In this document: one piece after another, positions 9,772 to 19,735 of the stretch | Numbering within the stretch: the first letter of the stretch is position 1 | Layout of the letters: each line of letters begins with the position of its first letter | NCBI GenBank assembly: GCA_949987565.1 | Contig: OX465121.1 | Span: forward strand, 3,303,117-3,367,116 | DNA from: Luidia sarsii | Lineage: Eukaryota; Echinodermata; Asteroidea; Paxillosida; Luidiidae | Length of the DNA stretch: 64,000 bases | Direction: 5' to 3' | Notes under the pieces: generated by a model | Seen by the model: only the letters and a program-made list of their open reading frames with translations | Database searches by the model: none | What the model was told of the DNA's origin: nothing | Position numbers and translations under genes: made by a program

Positions 9772-9975
9772 GAGCAGGTCCCGATTCCTGTTTGATGTTT
9801 TTAGATGGATGCACAGATGACGATGAGTACGTTGCCGACTGCAAGCAGTCAAGTCTCTTGAAGACTTCCACGACCGCGCTCAAATACGTCAATCGGACAA
9901 TATACCTTCATTAGAATTACCGACACTGTTCGTGGCCGGCATTGAACCGACATCAATAACATTCAGCCTTCTAGA

Positions 9976-10231
9976 TTCCCTCTTTGTTCTGTCCGATAGA
10001 CACTCACAGATCCCTCTTTGTCCTGCCCGAGAGAGATTTGCGGGCCGCGCATTACCCCTCGTCGTTCTGTCCAATAGAGGCGTGTAGGTCCCTGATTATC
10101 CCCCTCTTTGTTTGGTTCGATAGAGACGTGCAGGTCGCTCATTACCCCCTCATCGTTCTTTCCAATAGAGACGCGCAGGTCCCTGATTAACCCCTCTTTG
10201 TTTTGTTCGATCGAGACTAATGTCCCCTTGA
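9976..10231. repeat. Degenerate 60-bp tandem repeats, right arm
   Basis: Mirror of 6480-6735. Confidence 0.7.
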
Positions 10232-10805
10232 CTCGGACTTGTAGTAACAACTCACCTAGCACCGATTCAACGTGCCCTGTCACCCTCGCAGACGATCATT
10301 ACGCGTTCCATCTTCGGACTGAACACAACTGCACCGGCTTCACTTTTTGCTTTGTCATCAAGTTAGTATCAATACACATTGATTTGTTGTTTTGTTTTTG
10401 TTTTTTACTTAGTAGTCTAATTTAAATGTACATTTGATAACGACTACCATTAGATAGATACTGCCACTGGTAGCTTTTTTGTTTGTTTATTAGTTAAACT
10501 GAACCATACAAACGTATGTAACGTAATGTTGAAAACTGCATTTTCATACTTATATCCAAAAAGAAAGAAAGAAAGTGGCTTATGACGGCAGAACAACCAC
10601 CTACCTTGATTTGTAAAGATTTGTGAAGTATGAAAGAGTTCAATAAAATCATTCAAACCGTATATCGCCCGTTGACCACATAAGGAATGTTCTGGTGAGT
10701 TCCGGTTGGTTTTAGGCACCCGTTTCGACCGTTATTTAACCCAACTCCCTTGTCGCAATTCGTAGCTGTTGTTTGACTTTTTTGTTCCTTTGTCTGTTTG
10801 GGTGT

Positions 10806-10836
10806 GGTTTGTTTGTTTGTTTGTTTGTTTGTTTGT
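10806..10836. repeat. (GTTT)n microsatellite, right arm
   Basis: Mirror of the (AAAC)n tract at 5875-5905. Confidence 0.85.
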
Positions 10837-10945
10837 TAGAAAACGCTGGGGGAAAAAAAAATTAAAAAATAAAATTAAAAAAAATTAATAATAATAATAA
10901 TTTTAAAAAGGCAACAATGCAATACAAAATAGCCGTAGGCCTATG

Positions 10946-11101
10946 CGTCCACCATTACCGCACCACGTACATCACCACCCGCACATCCGCACCACCCGCA
11001 CCAACCGCACCACCCGCACATCCGCACCACCCGCATCACCCGCACCACCCGCACCACCTGCACCACCTGCACCACCTGCACCACCTGCACATTTTTGCAC
11101 C
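10946..11101. repeat. CACCTGCACC-type minisatellite, right arm
   Basis: Mirror of 5610-5765. Confidence 0.9.
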
Positions 11102-11137
11102 ACCAAAAGGGGTGCACATCGGTCACAACATACTACT

Positions 11138-11144
11138 CTCAGTC
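11138..11144. repeat. Target-site duplication, right (CTCAGTC)
   Basis: Matches 5567-5573. Penelope sequence resumes directly after it on the minus strand. Confidence 0.8.
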
Positions 11145-11640
11145 AGACGAAGTCTGCAGTAATACTCGGTGAGATCTTGACTGAGCATGACTTGGTCAAC
11201 TTGGGGGGGGGGGCGGGGTTGGACAAAAGTTCAAACCCTTGGAAAGTAAGTATGCTCTGCGTCAGTTAGAGAAGAAGAGGAAAGGTTGACAACAGTGTCA
11301 GTTGGTGGTAAAGGTGTAGACTGGGGACTGCGTCTGAAGCGGTTGTGTCTGCGTTGTTTGGCAACAAGGCCACCAATCGTCTTGTTTCTCCTGTCGGTGA
11401 GAACAGAATTGAGGTTAGAGAGACCTTTCTCAATCTCATCACTGAGATCCCTGTACTGGTTTTCAGAACAGCTGGAGCGGAATTTTGGAGTCCAGATTTA
11501 ATAGCAATGTCCTGGTGGACAGCCTGAAGAGGTATTTTCACATTGCTCAGAGAGGACCTTAATGAGCTGAATGGAAGCACTATATAGAATTTGGTTCCAT
11601 TTTTTCTGTAGGTTGGGGGAGAGTTTGATAGCTACTTACA
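11145..11640 (-). pseudogene. Penelope-like element, N-terminal part (5' portion)
   Basis: On the minus strand two frames together show Penelope N-terminal features: a Lys/Arg-rich stretch (KQRRHNRFRR), then VVNLSSSSLTD, which is the usual lead-in to the reverse transcriptase. A frameshift separates this frame from the overlapping one at 11266-11580. This part was continuous with 3540-5566 before the foldback element inserted. The outer boundary near 11640 is approximate. Confidence 0.75.
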
Positions 11641-12089
11641 TTTGATATTCACATACTTAGTAGAGTAAAAATTGTTCTTAATTGTTTACATTATAAGGTT
11701 GAGGATCCGTCCACAGCAGCAGTCCATGTTCAAGCCAGTTTTCAGCCAAGATATCTTGATCGTAAAGCAAAGAGTTCTGTAAGCATTTCATTGTACAAGG
11801 TGTTTTTATTGCAGTCGGAATTCAGTGATATTTTCTATTTGCTCTTCATCTGTGATTGCTCACATTTTTTTCATGTAAGTGAACTGCCACCTCTATTTCT
11901 TGTATTTCTCCCATGTTTTCGGAGTGTTTGAAGCCGAACTTGTCCATTTATTATGTATAAGTCATTCTCCATAATTATGTACTTATAAGTTTTCTTGTAT
12001 TTACAGTTTTATCGAATGATGACGAGGGTAGCAATAAATTGCAAGTTATTATATCCTGTGAGTCTCACGGTTAACTTGTTGGAAAGAGG
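11641..12089. other. Intergenic stretch, no gene recognised
   Basis: AT-rich sequence between a Penelope 5' part and a Penelope tail. It has no open frame with recognisable content. It may be Penelope leader sequence. Confidence 0.35.
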
Positions 12090-12297
12090 GTGCTCTGGCA
12101 CCCTCGGTCCTTCATACTACTCCTTGCCCTTCCCTTTGATCTCACCCTACCAGCTTTACTCTTTGTCCTGTTTCTCATCCATGTTCTTTTCACTCTTCCC
12201 CCTTCCTTCGTGTACATTTATCTGTTTTGTCCTTGTCACTCATCTGCCTTTGAGAAAGGTCCTGCTAGGATCGAAACGTCAGGCCCACTAAATTTTG
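12090..12297 (+). mobile_element. Penelope 3' tail fragment
   Basis: Matches the end of the Penelope element on the opposite strand (3540-3740) and the copy at 38212-38400. All three contain the CTCCTTGCCCTTCCC stretch and end in the hairpin followed by GAAACGTC and AGGCCCACTAAATTT. It is inverted relative to the main element, a head arrangement often seen with Penelope terminal repeats. Confidence 0.75.
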
Positions 12298-12624
12298 AAG
12301 TTTCTACTTTGTGGAGAAGGGATTCAGCCTCTTTGAATGTGTCAGTCACTGTCAGCTATATAGTCGGCAGAGATGTGCGGCCACGTAGGGGGTGAAGATG
12401 GTCGACGACCCTACACTGGGTGCCAGGATATCAGGATCGTCTGTTCCAAACACTTGGCGGTGTTCTTGAATGCATGATGAGGCGATAGGGGCCTACATAA
12501 TTATTATAGGCCTAGTCGCAAAGGTCTTGATTAGTATTCAGCTATGACAATGAAGGGAGACTACGACAAATTAGCTGACCAAAAAGCATTGTTTTTCTTG
12601 GACTGTACTTTCATATCCAGTTAA

Positions 12625-13007
12625 AGCCCCTACACATCATTGGTCGAGGTCAAAGAATAGCATCCATACGTTGTCTGATCCAACATAATTTATGCATAAT
12701 AGCTCACACCTGTGACAATTTCAGCTCAATCCGCCAACCGATTCTCGAGAAAATCGTGAAAATCGCTTCATTTGTTTCGTGAAAATGTAGCATTCAACGC
12801 CGTACTGTTCCGAAAAAATAGTTTAGATCTCGACGGTAAGACATAAACGATTTCTTTTACTCTTTTCTCCCAAAATACAACATTTTATGCAAAATAATTA
12901 TTTCAGTTCGAGGTTTTCACTATAACCATCTTCAAACTGTGTAAGTTTTTATGTAAGTCTTTAAACATTATTTTCTGTTTTTCGATCTTACCAATGTTGT
13001 GTAGGCT
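12625..13007. mobile_element. TTAA-flanked MITE, copy 1
   Basis: Terminal inverted repeats begin AGCCCCTACACA and read inward to ATTGGT. Both sides are flanked by TTAA (12621-12624 and 13008-13011). It is non-coding. TTAA targeting is known for piggyBac and Kolobok transposons, but superfamily assignment is inference. Related copies at 35455 and 39980. Confidence 0.8.
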
Positions 13008-13011
13008 TTAA

Positions 13012-14916
13012 ACAAAGGAGTACTTTTAGAGAAACTTTCAAGTTAGCGGTGTCACAGTTTGCCCAGACAAACTATGGCGCGGAATGATAGGTAGCCGTAC
13101 CCCACACGGTAATAATTTCAAAGGCCCCCCCCCAAAAAAAAAGAAGAAAAAAAAAGAAGAAACGATGAGTTTTCTGGCTAAATTATAAACAATTATTTAA
13201 TTCACTTACCTCTGACCAGCTCCTTAATCACACTCAAACTGGTGATAGAAAAAAAACACCAAGCCCAGAAAAAATTACCAAAATAACAACACTCCTGTCA
13301 GCTTTCTCTGAAAGGTTTTTGGTCTAGCTACACGCAAGGAAAAAAACACACAATAGAAAACCCTACTGGATCTCGTTCACCAATGCAATGCAAGGTGGGT
13401 TTTCTAACCCCCTTGATATTCTACCTCGAAAGTGAAACAAATATTAACCCTGTATCAAAATTAACAGACAGTAATTGCAAATTACGCACAACAATACACC
13501 CTCCAGAAAAAACCCAACAATCCCAAAACAATCAAACCCAAGTTTCCTCGCCCACTATAATTTATCCGAAATTAAACAAATGATTGAATATCTGAAATAT
13601 AGGGCAACCACGCCCCAAACACTCGAACTTTTTTAAACGTTTTTTTTTTCGTTCCTTATTTTATCTCGGGTGATGGCCACCCTTATATAATATTAGAACC
13701 GTCGAAGAAGACCGGCTGAGAGCGGGACTTCCGCCGACTTCTGCGACGGGCCACCTTCACGTCAGGAACCGCCTTCCGATACGTCCGTGACGGTCACACT
13801 CAAGGGACAACAGATAACTGCTCCCCGACAACTCCCGCGACGGTTCCATCCGGTGGGGAAAGCTACCCTCACTCGTCCTCAAAGGAGGTTCAGCCAGTCG
13901 TTGTCCTCAGGTCCAGTAAGCCTCGATAACTCGGAACAAAAATCGGGAACACGGAACAAGGGCTGTGTGTGTTATATACAAAAGGGGGTTGGCCCAAAAA
14001 ATACCAAATAATGCCTGACAACAAATTTTACTTTTTATGCATTTCACACAGTCAAAGTCTGCTACAATATTTATGGCAAACTGCCATAATTTCACTGCTC
14101 CACCATATTCCGGTGTCCCGAACGACACAAAAGTATTAATGTTACAGGGAGTTTTCAATCTCAATTAGTCTTTGTTCTGCGGTCTTACATTTTTTACGAG
14201 ATTACATTAAAACTTTCGAATTTCTTGTCCAAAAGATGCGTGTGTCGCCGATCTAGCCGCTCCAGGTCTGCCCAACCAATTCTGCCTCAAGCAGTCTGAG
14301 AATCTGCTTCCTTGCGGCGAAGAAATGTGGCAGCAGAATGCAAAATAGCACGCGGCTCTGGTGACGCGGCAACCCAGCTCCTCTCACAAGGCTTCTCCTC
14401 TTGCTCTCTCTCTCTCTCAGAAGGAAAATGGCGTCTACCCCGACACACCCTGTATCTCACTCTTATACTCCCTGACTTTCTATTTTCATGCAAAGTAGCC
14501 CCACCCTAAAACTTATATACACTTCCCTGATCCCGGAGAACACAACACAAGAGTTAACATCTTGTGGAATTTTCAGTGCTAGGAGTGGGTGTATTCATAA
14601 ACAAATTCGATCTTTCCAAAAGAAATTCCACGGCCTTGGGTTGCAATCTGAAAAGGAAAAGGTAGGCCTAACTACTGAATATTCATGCGTCAATCCTGCG
14701 CCCTGAAATAAAACACAAAGAGTTGAGCCCAAACAATTTGCGCGGTTTAAACCTATACACCAAATCATCATAATTACAAATTAAGAATTCTGACAAGCGG
14801 AAGCAGCCAAGTGTTTCCAGAGTAGGTGAGCTCCATGCCTAACCCAAGGCCAATAATGATTATTATTCCTCACTATTGAGGGCGGGCTTCTTAATGACCC
14901 GTTGACCCCGTGGCGA
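13012..14916. other. Intergenic stretch, no gene recognised
   Basis: Contains a C/A homopolymer tract near 13120-13160, a TATATAA sequence near 13685 and a (TC)n run near 14405. Open frames are short and lack domains. It could include the distal promoter region of the RAB20-like gene. Confidence 0.35.
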
Positions 14917-14924
14917 TGACGTCA
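14917..14924. promoter_or_regulatory. Perfect CRE palindrome (TGACGTCA)
   Basis: The full CREB/ATF consensus, TGACGTCA, lies about 190 bp upstream of the RAB20-like start codon, in otherwise moderate-GC sequence. The position suits a proximal promoter element. Regulation by CREB/ATF is inference. Confidence 0.45.
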
Positions 14925-15112
14925 TCGGAACTATTTATTTGGGAGGAGGAGGTACTGCTGTGCATGTGAAGGGAACGTGTTTGCATGTTTTCAATTTTGG
15001 AAATGTTGCTTGGGGTGAATGAAATGGGTCGAGTTTAATAATAATATGATTCGAGTCAAGGGATTAAAACTTTACTTAAGGCTGTGTGCTTGAGGAAACA
15101 GTCTCTGTCGAC

Positions 15113-15141
15113 ATGTCTTCTGTTCCTGAAAAGAAACGAGC
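15113..15141 (+). CDS. RAB20: RAB20-like GTPase, exon 1
   Basis: Encodes MSSVPEKKR plus two bases of the next codon, ending at a GTGAGT donor. The two leftover bases join the first base of exon 2 to make an in-frame Ala immediately before DIKVVIIGD, which supports this start. The short polar leader before the first beta strand is as in other Rab proteins. The symbol is by family resemblance. Confidence 0.75.
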
Positions 15142-15446
15142 GTGAGTATGACAATGACATCTAACAGTAACATTACAACACCACTTACTAAAACTAAAAG
15201 CAGTAACACAGTAACAAGTAACACCAACAACTTCAACAAAGTACAGTCTACAGAGTACAGTAACAACATTCAACAGTGTAACTCTAGTAATTTCACTACT
15301 TTGAAAACAGCCACTGAGTGTTCCAAAACTAACTTAAGTCAAGTCAATCAACCAGATCAATGACAAACAAACTGACTCTAGTGACTGGGAACTTTTTTGA
15401 GCAAATTGAAAAAGTCTACAGAGTACAAACTACAAAGATTGAAAGA

Positions 15447-16152
15447 TCGCAGTGGCTATTGTTATGGCAGCCGTAACTATTGTTACGGCAGCCGTAACGC
15501 AATTTCCATTTTCTATAGTTACGGTACTGCAACTGCGCAAGCGCGAGGACATTGTTGCAGGGGGTAAATCCCACATGCGCAGGCAGCGTCGTCTCAAGCT
15601 CAGTACAGGCAAGAAACATGGGAAATTCTCCAGGTAATTTTCGGAATGGGAAAACGCGTCTTTTACAATCATGTACCTTAGAAACTCTCACACGGTGAGA
15701 TCGGCCGAAAAACGGGTCCCTAACAAACTATGATGTCGACTTCGCGTACGTGCATGTGGCGGCAGAAAGTAAGAGAAAGTCATTCGATTTTAGGGAGGTT
15801 TAAAAGACCACTATACAAATTATAAAACTATTATACCTAAAAATCAACGCTGTAATTTTCTTTAATCAAACACATAATGACGAATGTATCATGCAAATGC
15901 AACAAATCAAGATCAAGCACGCCGGCCGGATGGCAGAGTCGCCAGCTACTGTAGCTTCACTGCAATGGTTCAATCGGCTATCATTGCATCGCATCGCGCT
16001 TCCAAAGTCAGTGTACATGTCACTGCCGGCGGGCCAGAAGCACTTGCTTCGTGGTTCGATCTGGCATGTGTCCTCGCGCTTTGCGCAGTTGCAGTGCCGT
16101 TACTATAGAAAATGGAAAATGCGTTACGACTGCCGTAACAATAGCCACTGCG
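15447..16152. mobile_element. 706-bp inverted-repeat element in RAB20-like intron 1
   Basis: Ends CGCAGTGGCTAT and its complement. The inverted termini extend about 95 bp, sharing CATTTTCTATAGT and GCAACTGCGCAA. The interior piece at 15565-15675 is also found inverted at 48095-48265. No transposase frame, so non-autonomous. Confidence 0.8.
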
Positions 16153-16159
16153 TTGAAAT

Positions 16160-16245
16160 ATAACTTTGACTGGGTCATGATTTGAACCCGAGAGCTCTGG
16201 TTTTGTGTAATACATCAGAGCTATCCAGCCCTTAGATTAGTCCGA
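16160..16245 (-). repeat. tRNA-derived SINE head
   Basis: The minus strand reads GGGCTGGATAGCTCTGATG, an A-box-like region, and then a B-box-like GGTTCAAATCATG. Arms that could pair around an anticodon-like loop (CAGAGCT and AGCTCTG) are present. Related copies lie at 548 and 42760. No clean acceptor stem, hence a SINE and not a tRNA. Confidence 0.5.
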
Positions 16246-16468
16246 GTAACTTGAACCCTTACAATCACCCTTTTTTTTAATTTTGAGGTCAGGCGATAGT
16301 AGGGTGCAAGTTTCTCAGTAAGGAAACACGTGGGAACAACGATGTGTTCGACTCCATGACTACCCCCGACAGAAACCTCCAGATTTTACCCCGAAAACAC
16401 CAGTGAAACCGTCCCAAGCACCCATCTTTGGATTAAGTTAAAATCACCGATTTCTGGTCATTTGTTTT

Positions 16469-16806
16469 ACTCATGTTTGGGGAAAAAGGAGAAATTTCCC
16501 CTCAGGTGATCGAGAAGATTCTCTCCCGTCCGACGAGTCAAAATGCGGCGGCCATCTTTTAACTGCACACGCAACCGTTACACGCAAATCGATGACGTTT
16601 TGACAGGTCCATGTGCGCAGTGGGTCTGTGTGAGTATGTGCGCGCATACACGCGTTGGTCCCTATGGTCGCGCAAAACGTCATAAATTTGCGTGTATACC
16701 GTTTCAATTTGAAATCAAAGATGGCCGCTGCATTTTGGTTGTCGGACGGGAGAGAATCTTCTCGATCACCTGAGGGGAAATTTCTCCTTTTTCCCCAAAC
16801 ATGAGT
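16469..16806. mobile_element. MITE with about 90-bp perfect-like inverted ends
   Basis: ACTCATGTTTGGGG at the left and its complement at the right. The inverted match runs through GAGAAATTTCCCCTCAGG and GATCGAGAAGATTCTC to AAAATGC. The near-identity of the ends suggests recent insertion. It sits in intron 1 of the RAB20-like gene. Confidence 0.85.
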
Positions 16807-16910
16807 TGTATAACATTTTTCTCTGGGTTTCATTCCCCTTTAAGACCTAAGTGGTAGTCAAGTAGTCTTTGTTGGGATGGGAGTGCCAGTCAAATTATCA
16901 TTACATTAGA

Positions 16911-17050
16911 AGACGGAATACCCTGATATTTCAGACGTGTTTCCTAGATACAGTACAGAGGATTATTGAGCACACATGTATACTTTCCAAGTTACTCAAC
17001 TACGGTATCTGGAAAACACATTTATCCAAAATATCAGGTTATTCCGTCTT
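16911..17050. mobile_element. Small hairpin MITE in RAB20-like intron 1
   Basis: AGACGGAATACCCTGATATT at the left pairs with ATATCAGGTTATTCCGTCT at the right with one mismatch. About 140 bp in all, non-coding. Confidence 0.7.
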
Positions 17051-17331
17051 TCCGTGATATTTTATCTCGGAAAGCATGAATGCTCACTTTAAGCTTCTAT
17101 TTAATCAAGGACTACGTGAATGTACAGAACGAATGAACGATTGCTGAATAGTACGTGCTTTGTATCAGTATAATTATGGAATGCTTCTAAAGCCTTTCCA
17201 CCTGTCCATGCAGCACTAGGTGACCCCAATCATTGTTCACATTCATAGAGTGCCAATAGTAGTCAGCACAACTCCATGGAACTCCCAATAGACTGCATTT
17301 TTACTTTCTGACTTTCCTCCCCCCCCCCCAG

Positions 17332-17425
17332 CGACATCAAAGTGGTCATAATTGGAGATGCTTTTGTTGGCAAAACAACCTTCATTCGAAGGTACATGGA
17401 AAGGACTTTCTCTGAGAATGTTGGG
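17332..17425 (+). CDS. RAB20: RAB20-like GTPase, exon 2 (P-loop)
   Basis: Begins after a long C-run ending in CAG and ends at GTAAGT. Encodes DIKVVIIGDAFVGKTTFIRR and YMERTFSENVG. GDAFVGKT is the G1 P-loop that binds the nucleotide phosphates. YMER is characteristic of RAB20 proteins as I know them. Phase 2 in, phase 0 out. Confidence 0.85.
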
Positions 17426-18045
17426 GTAAGTGCACAGCCTCAGTCATCACATCCTTGAACATGTTGAACATGTGTCATTCCATGTCAATTCAACAGGCAT
17501 TTTTACCTGACCATCACGGATTGACCATCACGCTATGTTAACATTTAAAATTCTTACATTGTCAGCTTTGAATGAAATAAAAATAAATATTTTTGAAAAA
17601 TACATTTTTTTTTTCAATCACGGTCAAAGGTCATATCTGTACGTAATTTTTTTTAACCTGATAACCTGGGGTAAGTGTAGAAATGTTGTCTAACATTATG
17701 AAAATAAGGCTCTTTCAAAAGCTTTCAAATGATGTAAAACTTATTTCTGTAGACTGCTTTCCTTTTTGAGATAGAGCTGTCCAAACATACAGCATGTACA
17801 TGTACGGGGTAGCTGTTCATGCTACATGTGTTAGTAGTCCAAAGTTTGTTAACCTGTTTCTCAAAACTACGTGATGGGCAATTTACGTGTACACAAAAGT
17901 TTGGTTTGGGGGTTTCTCAAGGAGTCCAATCAGCACACCAAGTTATGTTCCAATCTGTGACGGTCAGGTTCAAAAGCGTGTTGAATTAACATGGAATGAT
18001 CCACGTGAAAAGAATAGAGCAATGAATACAGTACAATCAAATTAA

Positions 18046-18410
18046 AAAGCCGCTTTTCCACTGGACTAAAATTTACCCGAGATGATGGTTAAATTTCAAA
18101 TGGTCAAATTTGACCGTCGTTCCCACTTGGACTTTTGAGTCGGTCAATTTAACCGAGAAGATGGTTAAAGTAATCGAGCTGGCAAAAATATATGTACAGA
18201 CTAGTACGCCAAGTGGCGGTTTACCAAGTGGTGCATTTCCACTGGACTTATCGGCTCGGTTACACTTACCTGGTCACTTTTACTGGGCAGAGGTTGACTG
18301 GTAAAAGTAACCAAGAGGAAATGTTACTGGGCGGTTTCCACTGGACTTGAAATAAGTAACCATTGTCTCGGTTACTTTGACCCAAAAAAGTCCAGTGGAA
18401 ACGCGGCTTT
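18046..18410. mobile_element. Self-similar inverted-repeat element (CACTGGAC type), intron 2
   Basis: The ends AAAGCCGC-TTTCCACTGGAC and the complement form the terminal inverted repeats. The words CCACTGGACT and TCGGTTA-type motifs recur inside in both orientations. A larger relative with similar ends lies at 46344-47423. Non-coding. Confidence 0.75.
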
Positions 18411-18899
18411 AGAGGGTTTGCCCTTCCCCATGATCTCACCCAGGAACGTCTACCAGCCTTCCTCTTCTATCCTTCTTTTTCCCCCTCCCTAATTGTTTTT
18501 ATTTTGGCCATTGCTGCCTGCCAAGAAATATATCAGGCTCTCTCCTTTGTTTAGATCTGCAGAGATTGGTTATTAGTCAGCAAGTAGTTTGGAAAATTTT
18601 TGTATGACTTTTCAGTTTGTTTGCTTATATATTGACATTCATGATTGAACATTGCTCTTTATATGGAAATGGGTAGGGCAGTAAAGCTCTGCTCTGTCCT
18701 CTGTCCCCATTGTGATCTACTTTATTTACAGAAACTGTAGATAGGAGCAGTGCATCCTTGAACTTTAGCACTTTTAATTGGCATTACATTTTAATGTTAA
18801 AGCCTTCACAATACCGCAGGTGTTTTGGATGTAAAGTGTTAGTTATAACTTTGAATATGTACTGCATTGCTCAAGCTATTGTTTCCATTTGATTTTCAG

Positions 18900-18956
18900 A
18901 CTGTCGGTGCATGTTTTTTCCTCAAGCAGTGGGGCAACTACAACATAGCAATATGG
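18900..18956 (+). CDS. RAB20: RAB20-like GTPase, exon 3 (switch I region)
   Basis: After TTTTCAG, encodes TVGACFFLKQWGNYNIAIW, then a GTGAGT donor. It is 57 bp and in phase 0 on both sides. TVGA-FFLKQW is the switch I and beta-2 region and matches the RAB20 family pattern TVGG-FYLKQW. The conserved Thr of switch I is present. Confidence 0.85.
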
Positions 18957-19003
18957 GTGAGTGTGTGTAACTGTGTATGGCATAGACATTTTTTTCTACT
19001 TGC

Positions 19004-19600
19004 ATACTTCTTACATGTCTTGCAGACTCCTTACAGATTCCTTACAGACTCGAATACACACTTGCATACTTCTTACAGACTCCTTACAGATTCCTTACAG
19101 ACTCGAATACATACTTGCATACTTCTTACAGACTCCTTAAAGATTCCTTACAGACTTGAATACATACTTGCATACTTCTTACAGACTCCTTACAGATTCC
19201 ATACAGACTTGAATACATACTTGCATACTTCTTACAGACTTCTTACAGACTCGAACACATACTTGCATACTTCTTACAGACTCCTTACAGATTCCTTACA
19301 GACTTGAATACATACTTGAATACATACTTGCATACTTCTTACAGACTCCTTACAGACTCGAATACATACTTGCATACTTCTTACAGACTCCTTACAGACT
19401 CGAATACATACTTGCATACTTCTTTTAGACTCCTTACAGATTCCTTACAGACTTGAATACATACTTACATACTTCTTACAGACTCCTTACAGACTCCTTA
19501 CAGACTCAAACACATACTTGCATACTTCTTACAGACTCCTTACAGATTCCTTACAGACTTGAATGCATACTTGCATACTTCTTACAGACTCATTACAGAT
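19004..19600. repeat. Minisatellite in RAB20-like intron 3
   Basis: Tandem irregular units mixing CTTACAGACTC, CTTACAGATTC and GAATACATACTTGCATACTT. About 600 bp. It makes a long open frame at 18867-19307 that reads through the exon 3 donor. That frame is a by-product of the repeat, not an alternative exon. Confidence 0.9.
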
Positions 19601-19735
19601 TATAGTTACAGAAATAGTTATTTTATATCCCTGGGGCTGCACTGAAATACTTCTTAAATATTTCTGATATACCCCTGCTGTGAAATATACCTGCGCTCTG
19701 AAATACTGTTTGAATACTTTCATGCCTCTGTTTAG

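Larger units (their letters stand above)
5574..11137. mobile_element. Long-arm foldback element carrying two zinc-finger genes
   Basis: A 5564-bp inverted repeat, symmetric about 8355.5. Every feature at position x in the left arm has its mirror at 16711-x. Termini are AGTAGTATGTTGTG and its complement. Each arm holds, from the outside in: a GGTGGTGCAG-type minisatellite; an AT-rich tract with (AAAC)n; a unique stretch containing TCGAAACGGGTGCC; degenerate 60-bp repeats; a TGCTCAT minisatellite; a C2H2 zinc-finger gene; and a second GAGCAGAAAT minisatellite next to a roughly 32-bp central spacer. CTCAGTC flanks both ends, and the element splits a Penelope-like element. It resembles foldback elements such as Drosophila FB and sea urchin TU in having tandem-repeat arms. 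I cannot assign it to a known superfamily. Confidence 0.9.
8372..11137. repeat. Foldback right arm
   Basis: Complement of 5574-8339, with mirrored order of all modules. It ends in CATACTACT directly before the CTCAGTC target duplication. Confidence 0.95.

Noticed and set aside
5574..11137. The inverted repeat as an assembly or library artefact
   Set aside because: Both ends stop at a duplicated CTCAGTC inside a recognisable Penelope element, the arms differ slightly near the centre, and there is a distinct central spacer. A simple chimeric fold would not create a target duplication. Long reads would still be the final test.
13640..14500. LTR or promoter of another retroelement near TATATAA
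   Set aside because: No paired copy, no TG/CA boundaries and no downstream coding region were found.
18867..19307. Extended version of RAB20-like exon 3
   Set aside because: The frame continues through the GTGAGT donor into the intronic minisatellite. The next exon joins in phase at the donor and restores the Rab fold.
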